Below are positions 38,878-49,678 of a DNA stretch of 64,000 nt, piece by piece. The position numbers and the translations under genes are program-made. Each line of letters starts with the position of its first letter. The first letter of the stretch is position 1. The notes beneath the pieces were generated by a model. It had not been told where the DNA came from. It ran no database searches and saw only the letters and a list, made by a program, of their open reading frames with translations. The stretch comes from Saccharopolyspora gregorii (GTDB taxonomy: Bacteria > Actinomycetota > Actinomycetes > Mycobacteriales > Pseudonocardiaceae): positions 1,612,001 through 1,676,000 of the forward strand of contig NZ_CP059556.1 in NCBI RefSeq assembly GCF_024734405.1. Direction: 5' to 3'.

Positions 38878-39507
38878 GTGGCACGCGTCGTCGTTTTGGA
38901 CTATGGCTCCGGCAACCTGCGATCCGCCGAACGCGCTCTCGAGCACGCGGGCGCCGACGTGCGGGTGACCTCGGACGCGCACGCCGCCGTCGAGGCCGAC
39001 GGGCTCGTCGTGCCCGGCGTCGGCGCGTTCGGGGCCTGCATGGAAGGTCTGCTCGCCGCGGGCGGGGACAAGATCATCGATCGGCGGCTGGCCGGCGGGC
39101 GCCCGGTGCTCGGCATCTGCGTGGGCATGCAGGTGCTGTTCGACCGCGGCGTGGAGCACGGCGTGCAGGCCGACGGCTGCGGCCAGTGGCCCGGCGACGT
39201 CGAACGGCTCCAGGCGGACGTGCTGCCGCACATGGGCTGGAACGAGGTAGCGCCGCCCGCCGACTCGGTGCTGTTCGCCGGGATGGAGCCGGGCACCCGG
39301 TTCTACTTCGTGCACTCCTTCGCCGCCCGGCGCTGGGAACTGCCCGAGTCGGAGACGATCGCCCCGGCCAAGGTGACCTGGTCCGAGCACGGCGAACCGT
39401 TCGTCGCCGCGGTGGAGAACGGCCCGCTCTCGGCGACGCAGTTCCACCCGGAGAAGTCCGGCGAGGCGGGCTCCCGCCTGCTGCGCAACTGGCTCGGGAC
39501 GCTGTGA
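38878..39507 (+). CDS. hisH: Imidazole glycerol phosphate synthase, glutaminase subunit
   Basis: Supplies ammonia from glutamine to HisF. Class I amidotransferase: [19 protein letters not shown], oxyanion strand VVPGVGAFG, nucleophile [13 protein letters not shown] (Cys), and [12 protein letters not shown] with the catalytic His and Glu. Length 209. It begins the second his block, hisH-orf-priA-hisF-hisI, with its own promoter. Confidence 0.98.
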   Translation: MARVVVLDYGSGNLRSAERALEHAGADVRVTSDAHAAVEADGLVVPGVGAFGACMEGLLAAGGDKIIDRRLAGGRPVLGICVGMQVLFDRGVEHGVQADGCGQWPGDVERLQADVLPHMGWNEVAPPADSVLFAGMEPGTRFYFVHSFAARRWELPESETIAPAKVTWSEHGEPFVAAVENGPLSATQFHPEKSGEAGSRLLRNWLGTL

Positions 39508-39508
39508 C

Positions 39509-39706
39509 GTGCGCCGCCACGGATTGATGAACCCGCGCGGCACCCGGGTCGTGGCCCTGGTCCTGGCCGTGGGCGTCGTCGCGGGCTTCAGCTCCACGTA
39601 CCTGGTCGAGGCGGGCGTGCCCGCGTGGCTGGTGCTGGTGCTCGCGGTACTGGCGCTGCTGGTCCCCGTGATCGCCGCGGCCCGCTCCGGCGACCGGCAC
39701 CGCTGA
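39509..39706 (+). CDS. Small two-TM protein between hisH and priA
   Basis: A 65-residue protein with two hydrophobic segments ([20 protein letters not shown] and [19 protein letters not shown]) and basic ends. The GTG is one base after the hisH stop; an ATG at 39527 is the alternative start. Function unknown; the position suggests co-expression with histidine genes. Confidence 0.65.
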   Translation: MRRHGLMNPRGTRVVALVLAVGVVAGFSSTYLVEAGVPAWLVLVLAVLALLVPVIAAARSGDRHR

Positions 39707-39740
39707 CCCCGCGCCGCACGGCCCGCACCAGGCCGCCAGA

Positions 39741-39746
39741 TACAGT
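39741..39746 (+). promoter_or_regulatory. Leaderless-type -10 of priA (TACAGT)
   Basis: TACAGT, six bases, then the GTG start at 39753; no Shine-Dalgarno between. Confidence 0.55.
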
Positions 39747-39752
39747 TGCCGC

Positions 39753-40484
39753 GTGACTTTCACGCTTCTTCCCGCAGTTGACGTGGCCGATGGCCAGGCC
39801 GTCCGCCTGGTCCAGGGCGCCGCCGGAACCGAGACCTCCTACGGCGATCCGCTGGAGGCCGCCCTCGCCTGGCAGCGCGCCGGGGCCGAGTGGATCCACC
39901 TGGTGGACCTGGACGCGGCGTTCGGCCGCGGCTCCAACCGGGAGCTGCTGGCCGACGTGGTGCGGCGGCTCGACGTGCGGGTGGAGCTCTCCGGCGGCAT
40001 CCGGGACGACGACTCGCTGAAGGCGGCGCTGGCCACCGGCTGCCACCGGGTGAACCTGGGCACCGCGGCGCTGGAGAACCCCGAGTGGGCGGACCGCGTG
40101 GTCGCCGAGCACGGCGAGCAGGTCGCCGTCGGCCTGGACGTGCGCATCACCGAGGAGGGCCACCGGCTCGCGGCCCGCGGCTGGACCCGCGACGGCGGCG
40201 ACCTGTGGGAGGTGCTGGCCCGGCTGGACGCCGCGGGCTGCCGCCGCTACGTCGTCACCGACGTGAGCAAGGACGGCACGCTGCAGGGTCCGAACACCGA
40301 GCTGCTGCGCGAGGTCTGCGCCCGCACCGAGGCGCCCGTGGTCGCCTCCGGCGGGGTGTCCAGTGTGGACGATCTGCGAGCGCTGGCGGAACTGGCGCCG
40401 CTGGGCGTGGAGGGCTCCATCGTCGGCAAGGCCTTGTACGCCGGGAACTTCACCCTCGAAGAGGCCCTCGCCGCGGTGTCCTGA
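39753..40484 (+). CDS. priA: Phosphoribosyl isomerase, HisA/TrpF bifunctional type
   Basis: Isomerises ProFAR in histidine synthesis. The (beta/alpha)8 barrel has [18 protein letters not shown] (catalytic Asp on strand 1), [35 protein letters not shown] (Asp on strand 5) and [16 protein letters not shown]. In Actinobacteria lacking trpF this protein also isomerises phosphoribosyl-anthranilate. The trp cluster here has no trpF, consistent with that role; the dual activity is inferred. Length 243. Confidence 0.95.
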   Translation: MTFTLLPAVDVADGQAVRLVQGAAGTETSYGDPLEAALAWQRAGAEWIHLVDLDAAFGRGSNRELLADVVRRLDVRVELSGGIRDDDSLKAALATGCHRVNLGTAALENPEWADRVVAEHGEQVAVGLDVRITEEGHRLAARGWTRDGGDLWEVLARLDAAGCRRYVVTDVSKDGTLQGPNTELLREVCARTEAPVVASGGVSSVDDLRALAELAPLGVEGSIVGKALYAGNFTLEEALAAVS

Positions 40485-40557
40485 TCGGGCCGGACCCGGC
40501 GGTGCGGCACCCGCGCCGCCGGGCGACCCGGTGCCCCGGCGGGTGCCGCGCACGGCC

Positions 40558-40563
40558 TACGCT
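40558..40563 (+). promoter_or_regulatory. Leaderless-type -10 of hisF (TACGCT)
   Basis: TACGCT then GGAGGC and the ATG at 40570. The intervening GGAGG could instead be a very close ribosome site. Confidence 0.4.
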
Positions 40564-40569
40564 GGAGGC

Positions 40570-41343
40570 ATGGGCGTCGCGGTACGAGTGATCCCCTGCC
40601 TGGACGTCGACGCCGGGCGGGTCGTCAAGGGTGTCAACTTCACGGACCTGCGGGACGCGGGCGATCCGGTCGAACTGGCGAAGACCTACGACGCGGAGCA
40701 CGCCGACGAGCTCACCTTCCTCGACGTCACCGCGTCCTCCGGGGACCGGGAGACCACGTTCGAGGTGGTGCGCCGCACCGCCGAGCAGGTGTTCATCCCG
40801 CTGACCGTCGGCGGCGGGGTCCGCAGCGCCGAGGACGTGAACCGGTTGCTGCGCGCGGGCGCCGACAAGGTGAGCGTGAACACCGCCGCCATCGCCCGCC
40901 CCGAACTGCTGCGGGAGGCCTCGCACCGGTTCGGCGCGCAGTGCGTCGTGCTCTCCGCCGACGCCCGCCGCGTGCCGGAGGGCGGGCAGCCGACCGCGTC
41001 CGGTTTCGAGGTCACCACGCACGGTGGCCGCCGCGGCACCGGGATCTGCGCCGTCGAGTGGGCCGAGCGCGCCCAGGAGCTCGGCGTCGGCGAGATCCTG
41101 CTGAACTCCATGGACGCCGACGGCACCAAGGCCGGTTTCGACCTGGAGCTGATCCGCGCGGTCCGCTCCCGCGTCGACGTCCCCCTCATCGCCAGCGGTG
41201 GCGCGGGCGCCGTCGAGCACTTCGCGCCCGCGGTGCGCGCCGGCGCGGACGCGGTGCTCGCGGCCAGCGTCTTCCACTTCGGCCAGCTGCGGATCGGCGA
41301 GGTGAAGGACGCGATGCGCGCGGAAGGGATCACCGTCCGATGA
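40570..41343 (+). CDS. hisF: Imidazole glycerol phosphate synthase, cyclase subunit
   Basis: Uses ammonia from HisH to form imidazole glycerol phosphate and AICAR. Seen: [20 protein letters not shown] with catalytic Asp, [47 protein letters not shown] with the second catalytic Asp, and [14 protein letters not shown]. Length 257. Its stop overlaps hisI (ATGA). Confidence 0.98.
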   Translation: MGVAVRVIPCLDVDAGRVVKGVNFTDLRDAGDPVELAKTYDAEHADELTFLDVTASSGDRETTFEVVRRTAEQVFIPLTVGGGVRSAEDVNRLLRAGADKVSVNTAAIARPELLREASHRFGAQCVVLSADARRVPEGGQPTASGFEVTTHGGRRGTGICAVEWAERAQELGVGEILLNSMDADGTKAGFDLELIRAVRSRVDVPLIASGGAGAVEHFAPAVRAGADAVLAASVFHFGQLRIGEVKDAMRAEGITVR

Positions 41344-41681
41344 GCGAGCTGGACCCGGCGATCGCCGGGCGCCTCAAGCGCAACGCCGACGGCCTGGTGG
41401 CCGCGGTCGCGCAGCAGCGCGGCACCGGCGAGGTGCTGATGATGGCGTGGATGGACGACGAGGCGCTGCACCGCACGCTCACCACCCGCCGCGGCACCTA
41501 CTTCTCCCGCAGCCGGGGGGAGTACTGGATGAAGGGCGAGACCTCGGGACACGTGCAGCACGTGCACGAGGTGCGGCTGGACTGCGACGGCGACACGGTG
41601 CTGCTGGTCGTCGACCAGGTCGGCGCGGCCTGCCACACCGGTGACCGCACCTGCTTCGACGCGGACGTGCTTCTTGATTGA
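41340..41681 (+). CDS. hisI: Phosphoribosyl-AMP cyclohydrolase
   Basis: Opens the purine ring of phosphoribosyl-AMP; Zn and Mg dependent. Seen: [38 protein letters not shown], and [16 protein letters not shown] with metal-binding Asp and Cys, then [13 protein letters not shown] with two zinc Cys. Monofunctional (113 residues); hisE is not present. Last gene of the block, followed by repeat copy 2. Confidence 0.97.
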   Translation: MSELDPAIAGRLKRNADGLVAAVAQQRGTGEVLMMAWMDDEALHRTLTTRRGTYFSRSRGEYWMKGETSGHVQHVHEVRLDCDGDTVLLVVDQVGAACHTGDRTCFDADVLLD

Positions 41682-41707
41682 CCGTTCGGGTCTTGTTGTT
41701 TAGCACT

Positions 41708-41870
41708 GGGGTGGCGGAACCTCAGCTATTCCCTCGCTGCGGGATCTTTTTCACCGGTGGCTCCGCCACAGGAGAAAAAGCTGTCCTCGCGAGGAAACAG
41801 CTGAGAACCCGCGGGTGGTCCTTTTGCTCTGGTGGTCGGCGGCTCAGCGGCTTTGCCGCTGACAGGACGA
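41708..41870 (+). repeat. Dispersed structured repeat, copy 2
   Basis: Same element and orientation as 30282-30430. A 17-bp imperfect stem (41721-41737 with 41789-41805, loop 51) and a hairpin TCAGCGG-CTTTG-CCGCTGA (41844-41862). In the long stem one change is compensated: copy 1 GCGG...CCGC is GCTA...ACAGC here, keeping one changed pair (T-A for G-C); two other positions are mismatched. A 14-base insertion (TTTTTCACCGGTGG) lies in the loop. It sits between the convergent hisI and tetR genes. Confidence 0.9.
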
Positions 41871-41912
41871 GGAAACCGGCCTCCGGTGCTGGTGTTGCGA
41901 TGTCCCTCGTGG

Positions 41913-42689
41913 TCAGTCCTGGGGGGTCAGGTCGCCGGTGAGGTAGCGCTGCAGGTTGGGGGCCACCGCGGCCACCACGGTGTCGTGGTCGGCGGAGGCC
42001 AGCGGCTCCAGCTCCACCACGTAGCGGGTGATGCCGAGCCCGATGATCTGCGAGGCGCTGAGCGCGGCGCGCAGCTCCGGGCGGTCCATCCGCAGCTCCC
42101 GGACCAGCCGGTCGATGATCACGGTGGCGACGAACTCGCGCAGCATCCGCACCGCCGAGCGGTGCGAGGCGACGCTGCGCACGAGTGCGGCGAACGCCCG
42201 GCCGCCCGCCGCGTCCCACGCGCCGAGGAACCGGCGCAGCACGCGCTCGGCGAGCTGCTCCCGGTCCCCGGCCAGCAGTTCCGGGATGACGGTGGTGGGG
42301 TCGACGGGGATGTGCACGGCCGCGGTGAACAGGGCCTCCTTGCCGCCGAACCAGTGGTTGACCATCGCCGGGTCGACGCCGGCCCGGGTCGCGATCACGC
42401 GCACGGTCGCGTCGTTGTAACCGGATTCGGCGAAGACCTCGCGGGCCGCGGCGACCAGCGCGGCCCGGGTGTCCTGCCCGCCCGCGCGGCGCCCGCGCCG
42501 CTTCCGGCCGTCGTGCTCGCCGCGAGGACCCGGCGCGCCGGGGTCACCGCTGTCCCCGGAGCCGCCGTGCTCCCCGAGGTCGGCGTGGTCGAGGTCGTCG
42601 TCGTGGTCCCCGAGGTCGGCGTGGTCGTCGTGGTCGCTCCCACGGCCGGTGCCGCCGGGATCGCCGGTGCCGCTGTTCATCCCCGCCAT
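41913..42689 (-). CDS. TetR-family regulator with Asp/His-rich N-terminal extension
   Basis: The core (from about residue 67) is TetR-like: [52 protein letters not shown], then a helical ligand domain. Residues about 12-60 form an unusual stretch of Asp, His, Gly and Leu with repeated DHADLG ([20 protein letters not shown]), followed by a basic [12 protein letters not shown] 42689 is the preferred start; 42680 is an alternative that keeps the extension. It is divergent from trpE with about 85 bases between, and could regulate itself or trpE; the ligand is unknown. Confidence 0.85.
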   Translation of the reverse strand: MAGMNSGTGDPGGTGRGSDHDDHADLGDHDDDLDHADLGEHGGSGDSGDPGAPGPRGEHDGRKRRGRRAGGQDTRAALVAAAREVFAESGYNDATVRVIATRAGVDPAMVNHWFGGKEALFTAAVHIPVDPTTVIPELLAGDREQLAERVLRRFLGAWDAAGGRAFAALVRSVASHRSAVRMLREFVATVIIDRLVRELRMDRPELRAALSASQIIGLGITRYVVELEPLASADHDTVVAAVAPNLQRYLTGDLTPQD

Positions 42690-42761
42690 CTTCGTCGCTG
42701 CCGGGTGCGGGCCGCAAAAGCCCGCCGCCCGACCGCTGCGACGCGCCCGGTGCGGGGTCGG

Positions 42762-42767
42762 CACAAT
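42762..42767 (+). promoter_or_regulatory. Candidate leaderless -10 of trpE (CACAAT)
   Basis: CACAAT, six bases, ATG at 42774; departs from TANNNT at the first base. No Shine-Dalgarno precedes the ATG. Confidence 0.35.
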
Positions 42768-42773
42768 GTGGAC

Positions 42774-44336
42774 ATGGTTGGCGACGGCGACATCGGCAGC
42801 ATCACCCCGGACCGCGCGGAGTTCCGCGACCTGGCCGCCGGGCGGCGGGTCATCCCCGTCGTGCGGCGGTTGCTGGCCGACGACGAGACCCCGCTGGGGG
42901 TGTACCGGAAGCTCGCGGGCGACCGGACGGGCACGTTCCTGTTCGAGTCGGCGGAGAACGGGCGCTCCTGGTCGCGCTGGTCGTTCATCGGGGTGCGCAG
43001 CGCGGCCGCGCTGACCGCGCGCGACGGCGAGGCCTGCTGGACGGGCACGCCGCCGGTGGGCCTGCCGACCGGTGGTGACCCGCTGGAGGCGCTGCGGGAG
43101 ACGGTGCGGCTGCTGCGCACCGACCCGCTGCCGGGCCTGCCGCCGCTGACCGGGGGCATGGTGGGCTACCTCGGCTACGACGCGGTGCGCCGCCTGGAGC
43201 GGCTGCCGGAGCTCACCGAGGACGACCTGCGCATCCCCGAACTGGTGATGCTGCTGGCCACCGACCTGGCCGCGCTGGACCACCACGAGGGCACGATCAC
43301 CCTGATCGCGAACGCGGTGAACTGGGACGACAGCCCGGAGCGGGTGGACGCCGCCTACGACGACGCGGTCCGCAGGCTGGACGAGATGACCGAGCGGCTG
43401 TGCACGCCGTCGGCGCCGACGGTGGCCGCGTTCTCCCGCCCCGCCCCGGAGTTCACCCGCCGCCGCACCCCCGAGGAGCACCACCGGGCGGTGGAGGCGG
43501 CGAAGGAGGCGATCCGCGCGGGCGAGGCCTTCCAGGTCGTCGTCTCGCAGCGCTTCGAGATGGAGACCAGCGCCGACGCCCTCGACGTGTACCGGGTGCT
43601 GCGCACCACGAACCCGAGCCCGTACATGTACCTGCTGCGGCTGGCCGACCCCGAGGGCGGCAGCCCGTTCGACATCGTCGGATCCAGCCCCGAATCGCTG
43701 GTGACGGTCCGCGACGGCCAGGCGACGACGCACCCGATCGCGGGCACCCGCTGGCGCGGCGCCGACGAGGACGAGGACGCGCGGCTGGAGAAGGAGCTCA
43801 GCAACGACGAGAAGGAGCGGGCCGAGCACCTGATGCTGGTCGACCTGGGCCGCAACGACCTGGGCCGGGTGTGCCGCCCGGGCTCGGTGCACGTGGTCGA
43901 GTTCTTCCGGATCGAGCGCTACAGCCACGTCATGCACCTGGTCTCCACGGTCACCGGCACCCTGGACGAGGGCCGCACCGCGTTCGACGCGGTCACCGCG
44001 TGCTTCCCGGCGGGCACCTTGTCGGGCGCGCCGAAGCCGCGGGCGCTGGAGCTCATCGAGGAGCTGGAGCCGACGCGCCGCGCCCAGTACGGCGGGGTGG
44101 TGGGCTACCTGGACTTCGCCGGGGACGCCGACACGGCGATCGCGATCCGCACCGCGCTGGTGCGCGACGGGATGGCGTACGTGCAGGCGGGCGGCGGCAT
44201 CGTCGCCGACTCGGACCCGGTGGCGGAGGACCAGGAGTCGTTGAACAAGGCGAAGGCGGTGCTGACCGCGGTCGCGACCGCGCAGACGCTGCGCGCCCCG
44301 GACACGCGCCCGGCGGACGTCGCGGAGCGGGTGTGA
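42774..44336 (+). CDS. trpE: Anthranilate synthase component I
   Basis: Makes anthranilate from chorismate with ammonia from TrpG. Seen: the tryptophan feedback motif [19 protein letters not shown] (LLES-type Ser), a chorismate-binding domain with [67 protein letters not shown] and [18 protein letters not shown]. Length 520. A GTG at 42768 is in frame but the leaderless-type -10 favours 42774. trpG and trpD are not adjacent, so the complex partner is encoded elsewhere. GTG overlap with the next gene. Confidence 0.98.
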   Translation: MVGDGDIGSITPDRAEFRDLAAGRRVIPVVRRLLADDETPLGVYRKLAGDRTGTFLFESAENGRSWSRWSFIGVRSAAALTARDGEACWTGTPPVGLPTGGDPLEALRETVRLLRTDPLPGLPPLTGGMVGYLGYDAVRRLERLPELTEDDLRIPELVMLLATDLAALDHHEGTITLIANAVNWDDSPERVDAAYDDAVRRLDEMTERLCTPSAPTVAAFSRPAPEFTRRRTPEEHHRAVEAAKEAIRAGEAFQVVVSQRFEMETSADALDVYRVLRTTNPSPYMYLLRLADPEGGSPFDIVGSSPESLVTVRDGQATTHPIAGTRWRGADEDEDARLEKELSNDEKERAEHLMLVDLGRNDLGRVCRPGSVHVVEFFRIERYSHVMHLVSTVTGTLDEGRTAFDAVTACFPAGTLSGAPKPRALELIEELEPTRRAQYGGVVGYLDFAGDADTAIAIRTALVRDGMAYVQAGGGIVADSDPVAEDQESLNKAKAVLTAVATAQTLRAPDTRPADVAERV

Positions 44337-44920
44337 CGGCGCAGCGCGAGACCTCGGCGCGGCTGCTGTGGTCGGTGGTGCTGCTGCTGGTGGCGGCCGC
44401 GGGGCTGCTGTGGGGTGCGAGCGCGCTGACCTGGGCGTCGCGGCAGTACCGCACCCCGTTCTCGGGCGAGGTGGACGCGGTGGCTTCGGGCGCGGTGGCG
44501 CGTCCGGAGCTGGTGCCGTTGGCGCTGGCCGCGCTGGCCGCGGTGGCGGCGGTGCTGGCGACCGGTGGCCTGCTGCGCCGCGTCGTCGGCGCGTTGACGC
44601 TGTTCGGCGGCGCGCTGCTGCTGTGGCGGGCGGGCACGTGGTGGTTCGCCGCGGCGGCCGAGTTCGTGCCGCCGGGGGTTCCGTCGGGCGGTGAGCCGGT
44701 GGGCGAGCCGTCCGCCGCGCCGTTCGGGCCGCTGCTGGTGGTGCTGGCCGGGCTGGCGCTGCTCGCGGCGGGAGCGCTGGTGGCGGTGCGCGCCGGCCGG
44801 ATGCCCGCGATGGGCGCGCGGTACTCGGCGCCGGGTGCGGAGAAGCGGAAGTCCACCGATCCGGACAAAAGGCTGTGGGACGCCCTGGACGAGGGAGCCG
44901 ACCCGACGGACGAGCGCTAG
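44333..44920 (+). CDS. Trp-operon-associated membrane protein (TIGR02234 type)
   Basis: A 195-residue protein with four hydrophobic segments: two-helix N terminus including [18 protein letters not shown] and [16 protein letters not shown], then [20 protein letters not shown] and [20 protein letters not shown], and a charged tail ending [17 protein letters not shown]. Its place after trpE and coupling to it (GTGTGA) match the actinobacterial Trp-operon-associated membrane family, whose function is unknown. Confidence 0.9.
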   Translation: MTAQRETSARLLWSVVLLLVAAAGLLWGASALTWASRQYRTPFSGEVDAVASGAVARPELVPLALAALAAVAAVLATGGLLRRVVGALTLFGGALLLWRAGTWWFAAAAEFVPPGVPSGGEPVGEPSAAPFGPLLVVLAGLALLAAGALVAVRAGRMPAMGARYSAPGAEKRKSTDPDKRLWDALDEGADPTDER

Positions 44921-45068
44921 CGGCGCGCGCACCGTGGTCCCGGCACCGGTTCGGGTACGTCCGGGTGGCGGTGGGGAGTCCTGCGATCGGAGTCGGCAAG
45001 GGACGAAGGTCCTTGCTGTGCAGGGACGTTGTACCGACCCCTTGGGCGGAGGCCGCACCGCGCGGGGT

Positions 45069-45074
45069 TAGCAT
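45069..45074 (+). promoter_or_regulatory. Candidate -10 for the trpC unit (TAGCAT)
   Basis: TAGCAT in the 190-bp gap after the membrane protein gene, 36 bases ahead of the small ORF at 45111. The gap also holds a GCAAGG/CCTTGC hairpin near 44996-45016. No convincing -35. Confidence 0.35.
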
Positions 45075-45110
45075 CGGCCATGCGAACGGCACGGCGGGAA
45101 GGGGAGTGTC

Positions 45111-45203
45111 GTGATCGAGCGCGATGAGTTCGTCTGCGTCATTGACGATTTTCGAGACCTGCGGGCGAGTGTTCGGGGCACGCGTGGCGAGGTGTTCGAG
45201 TGA
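45111..45203 (+). CDS. 30-residue ORF coupled to trpC
   Basis: GTG start with AAGGGGAG seven bases upstream; encodes [20 protein letters not shown] followed by [10 protein letters not shown] and ends in TGA overlapping the trpC GTG (GTGA). It has no Trp codons, so it is not a classical attenuation leader peptide. Strong initiation signal plus start-stop overlap suggest it sets trpC translation by coupling, or is a small functional acidic protein. No family recognised. Confidence 0.55.
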   Translation: MIERDEFVCVIDDFRDLRASVRGTRGEVFE

Positions 45204-46012
45204 GCGTTCTGGAATCCATCATCGAAGGCGTTCGCGAGGACATGGCCCTCCGCGAATCCGCCGTTCCGTTCGACGAGATCAAGCAGCGTTCGGCTGCGGC
45301 GCCACCGCCGCACGACGCGCTGGCCGCGCTGCGCGCGCCCGGTGTCGGCGTGATCGCGGAGGTGAAGCGGCGGAGCCCGTCCAAGGGTGAGCTCGCGGAG
45401 ATCGGTGAACCGGCCGATCTGGCCGCGGACTACTCGGAGGCGGGCGCGCGGGTGATCAGCGTGCTGACCGAGCAGCGCCGCTTCGGCGGTTCGCTGGCGG
45501 ACTTCGACGCGGTGCGCCTGAAGGTCCCGGCGACTCCGCTGCTGCGCAAGGACTTCGTGGTCAGCCCGTACCAGGTGCACGAGGCGCGCGCCCACGGCGC
45601 GGACATGGTGCTGCTGATCGTGGCGGCGCTGGAGCAGAACGCGCTGGAGGCCCTGCTGGACCGGGTCGAGTCGCTGGGCATGACCGCGCTGGTCGAGGTG
45701 CACACCGCCGAGGAGGCGGACCGCGCGCTGGAGGCCGGGGCGAAGGTCATCGGCATCAACGCCCGCAACCTGCACACCCTGGACGTGGACCGCGAGGTCT
45801 TCGGGCGGATCGCGCCCGGCCTGCCGCCGGAGGTGCTGAAGGTGGCGGAGTCCGGGGTGCGCGGCCCGAGCGACCTGATGGCGTACGCCGGGTCGGGCGC
45901 GGACGCGGTGCTGGTCGGCGAGGGCCTGGTGACCAGCGATAACCCGCGCGTCGCGGTGACCCAGCTGGTGACGGCCGGCTCGCACCCGGCCTGCCCGCGG
46001 CCCAGCCGCTGA
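45200..46012 (+). CDS. trpC: Indole-3-glycerol phosphate synthase
   Basis: Closes the indole ring from CdRP. Barrel enzyme: [20 protein letters not shown] (catalytic Lys), [54 protein letters not shown] and [12 protein letters not shown]. Length 270. Its GTG overlaps the preceding 30-codon ORF and has only a weak ribosome site (GCGAGG), so translation probably depends on that ORF. trpB follows after 163 bases. Confidence 0.97.
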   Translation: MSVLESIIEGVREDMALRESAVPFDEIKQRSAAAPPPHDALAALRAPGVGVIAEVKRRSPSKGELAEIGEPADLAADYSEAGARVISVLTEQRRFGGSLADFDAVRLKVPATPLLRKDFVVSPYQVHEARAHGADMVLLIVAALEQNALEALLDRVESLGMTALVEVHTAEEADRALEAGAKVIGINARNLHTLDVDREVFGRIAPGLPPEVLKVAESGVRGPSDLMAYAGSGADAVLVGEGLVTSDNPRVAVTQLVTAGSHPACPRPSR

Positions 46013-46175
46013 TCGAGCCGGGCCCGGCCACCGGTCGGGTTCGGCGCACCGCCCGGGCGCGGCCGGTGTCGCGGCGCCCGTGCCGGGAACCCGGGGTGGG
46101 TGACGCGCGGTGCGGTGCCGCCGCGGCGCGCGGCCGGATCCCCGGCGGCTGAGGACTACTAGAGAGGTGACCTAG

Positions 46176-47473
<1,298 letters not shown>

Positions 47474-47477
<4 letters not shown>

Positions 47478-48268
47478 GCCTGCACGAGGTGTTCGCGGCC
47501 TGCCGCGCCGAGGACCGAGCGGCGCTGATCGGGTACCTGCCCGCCGGCTACCCCACGGTCGAGGGATCGAAGGAGCTGCTGGCGGGCATGCTCGCCGGTA
47601 CCGACGACGCGCCCGGCTGCGACGTGGTGGAGGTCGGCGTCCCGTTCTCCGACCCGGTGATCGACGGGCCGACCATCCAGGCCGCCGGGGACGTGGCGCT
47701 GCGCGCCGGGTTCCGCATCCGGGACCTGTTCGACGTGGTGTCCTCGGTCGCCGACGCGGGCAAGCACGCCGTGGTGATGACCTACTGGAACCCGGTGCAC
47801 CAGTACGGGCCGGACGCGTTCGCCCGCGACCTGGCCGCCGCGGGCGGGCTCGGCGTGATCACCCCGGACCTGGTGCCGGACGAGGCCGACGACTGGATGT
47901 CCGCCAGCGAGGCGCACGGCGTGGATCGGATCTTCCTGGTCGCCCCGTCCTCCACGGAACAGCGGCTGGCGATGACGGCGAAGGCCAGCTCCGGGTTCGT
48001 CTACGCCACCTCGGTGATGGGCGTGACCGGGGCGCGCGACACCGTGGGCGACCAGGCGGAAGGGCTCGTGCGGCGCACCCGCGCGCACACCGACCTGCCG
48101 ATCGGGGTCGGCCTCGGTGTCCGCTCCGGCGAGCAGGCCGCGCAGGTCGCGAAGTTCGCCGACGGCGTCATCGTCGGCTCCGCGTTCATCAACCGCGCCG
48201 AGCAGGACGGTCCCGCGGGCGTCCGCGAGATCGCCGCCGAACTGGGCCGGGGAGTCCGCTCCCGCTGA
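47474..48268 (+). CDS. trpA: Tryptophan synthase alpha chain
   Basis: Cleaves indole-3-glycerol phosphate to indole for TrpB. Seen: [40 protein letters not shown] with catalytic Glu and Asp, [38 protein letters not shown] and [16 protein letters not shown]. Length 264. Translationally coupled to trpB and followed by a strong terminator. Confidence 0.98.
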
Positions 48269-48277
48269 AGCACCCGG

Positions 48278-48317
48278 GGTGAACGGCCCACCGGCTCGGA
48301 CGGGCGGGCCGTTCACC
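48278..48317 (+). terminator. Terminator after trpA
   Basis: GGTGAACGGCCC (48278-48289) pairs perfectly with GGGCCGTTCACC (48306-48317) across a 16-base loop, ten bases after the trpA stop. Confidence 0.75.
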
Positions 48318-48345
48318 TGGCGATGGGGGTGGCGCGGCGGACCGA

Positions 48346-48351
48346 TACGGT
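48346..48351 (+). promoter_or_regulatory. Leaderless-type -10 of lgt (TACGGT)
   Basis: TACGGT, six bases, GTG at 48358; no ribosome site between. Confidence 0.5.
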
Positions 48352-48357
48352 GTTCGG

Positions 48358-49557
48358 GTGAGCGCGCACAACCTCGCTGCCCCGGCGACCTCGTTCCTGG
48401 CGAACATCCCGAGCCCCCCGCAGGGGGTGTGGTACATCGGCCCGGTGCCGCTGCGCGCCTATGCGCTGTGCATCATCGCCGGGATCGTGGTGGCGATCCT
48501 GTGGGGTGACCGGCGCTGGCAGGCGCGCGGTGGCCGCAAGGGCGTGGTCACCGACATCGCGGTGTTCGCGGTGCCGTTCGGGCTGGTCGGCGGTCGGCTC
48601 TACCACGTCGCGACGGACTGGTACAAGTACTTCGGCCCGGGCCGGAACCCGCTGGACGCGTTGAAGATCTGGGAGGGCGGCCTCGGCATCTGGGGTGCGG
48701 TGGCGCTCGGCGCGGTCGGTGCGTGGATCGGCTGCCGCAGGCGCGGCGTGCCGCTGGCGGCGTTCGCCGACGCGATCGCCCCGGCGCTGATCACGGCGCA
48801 GGCCATCGGCCGGTTGGGGAACTGGTTCAACCAGGAGCTCTACGGCAGCCCGACCTCGGTGCCCTGGGGCCTGGAGATCTACCGCCGGGTCAACGAGGAC
48901 GGCATGGTCGACCAGATCTACGGCCGCGCCGTCGACCAGGGGGCGCCGCTGGCGGTGGTGCACCCGACGTTCCTGTACGAGCTGCTGTGGAACCTGCTGG
49001 TCGCGGTGCTCGTGGTGTGGGCGGACCGGCGGTTCCGGATGGGGCGCGGCCGGGTGTTCGCGCTGTACGTCGCCGGGTACACGGCGGGCCGGGTGTGGAT
49101 CGAGATGATGCGCACCGACGCGGCCACGCACCTGCTCGGCATCCGCATCAACGTGTTCACCTCGCTGGTGGTGTTCGCGCTGGCGGTGATCTACCTGCTG
49201 GTGGTGCGCGGGAAGCGGGAGGACCCGGAGCTGTTGCGCGGCAGGCCGCTGCCGGGCGACGACGACTACGACGGGGAGACCGGCGCGGCCGGTTCCGGCG
49301 GGGCGACGCGGGTCGACGCGAAGAACCGGGACGACGAGCCCGATGCGGCGAAGCCCGAACCCGCGCAGCCGGACGAAGCGCAGCCCGACGAAGCGCAGCC
49401 CGACGAAGCGAAGTCCGAACCCGCGGAGTCCGGCGATGCCGAGCCGGACGAGAAGGCCGCCGCCTCGAAGCCGGCGGACGAGAAGGCCGACCGGCCCAAG
49501 GAGACCTCCGCCGCCACGAGCGAGAAGAGCTCCGAGGACTCCGACCGCGACGAGTGA
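48358..49557 (+). CDS. lgt: Prolipoprotein diacylglyceryl transferase
   Basis: Adds diacylglycerol to the lipobox Cys of prolipoproteins before LspA acts. Seven hydrophobic segments; family signature [20 protein letters not shown], plus [32 protein letters not shown] and [11 protein letters not shown]. Residues beyond about 285 form a long disordered acidic tail with repeats of [14 protein letters not shown] and many Lys-Glu-Asp pairs, ending SEDSDRDE. The tail is an actinobacterial addition of unknown role. Own leaderless-type promoter; terminator follows. Confidence 0.97.
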   Translation: MSAHNLAAPATSFLANIPSPPQGVWYIGPVPLRAYALCIIAGIVVAILWGDRRWQARGGRKGVVTDIAVFAVPFGLVGGRLYHVATDWYKYFGPGRNPLDALKIWEGGLGIWGAVALGAVGAWIGCRRRGVPLAAFADAIAPALITAQAIGRLGNWFNQELYGSPTSVPWGLEIYRRVNEDGMVDQIYGRAVDQGAPLAVVHPTFLYELLWNLLVAVLVVWADRRFRMGRGRVFALYVAGYTAGRVWIEMMRTDAATHLLGIRINVFTSLVVFALAVIYLLVVRGKREDPELLRGRPLPGDDDYDGETGAAGSGGATRVDAKNRDDEPDAAKPEPAQPDEAQPDEAQPDEAKSEPAESGDAEPDEKAAASKPADEKADRPKETSAATSEKSSEDSDRDE

Positions 49558-49572
49558 CCCGCACCGTTCGAC

Positions 49573-49609
49573 GACGGCCGCGCCACCGGTTCCCCGGGGC
49601 GCGGCCGTC
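49573..49609. terminator. Bidirectional terminator after lgt
   Basis: GACGGCCGCGCC (49573-49584) and GGCGCGGCCGTC (49598-49609) form a perfect 12-bp stem between lgt and the convergent ABC operon. Confidence 0.8.
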
Positions 49610-49678
49610 CTCGTACGAGCGGATCGCCCGTTCTCGGGCAGCGGTGCCGCCGACGAGCACCACCCGCCTCGGGAGAGG

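Noticed and set aside
42766-43014. trp leader peptide starting Met-Trp-Thr-Trp in another frame over the trpE start
   Set aside because: The frame runs on for about 80 codons inside trpE and has no attenuator structure; only the first codons look suggestive.
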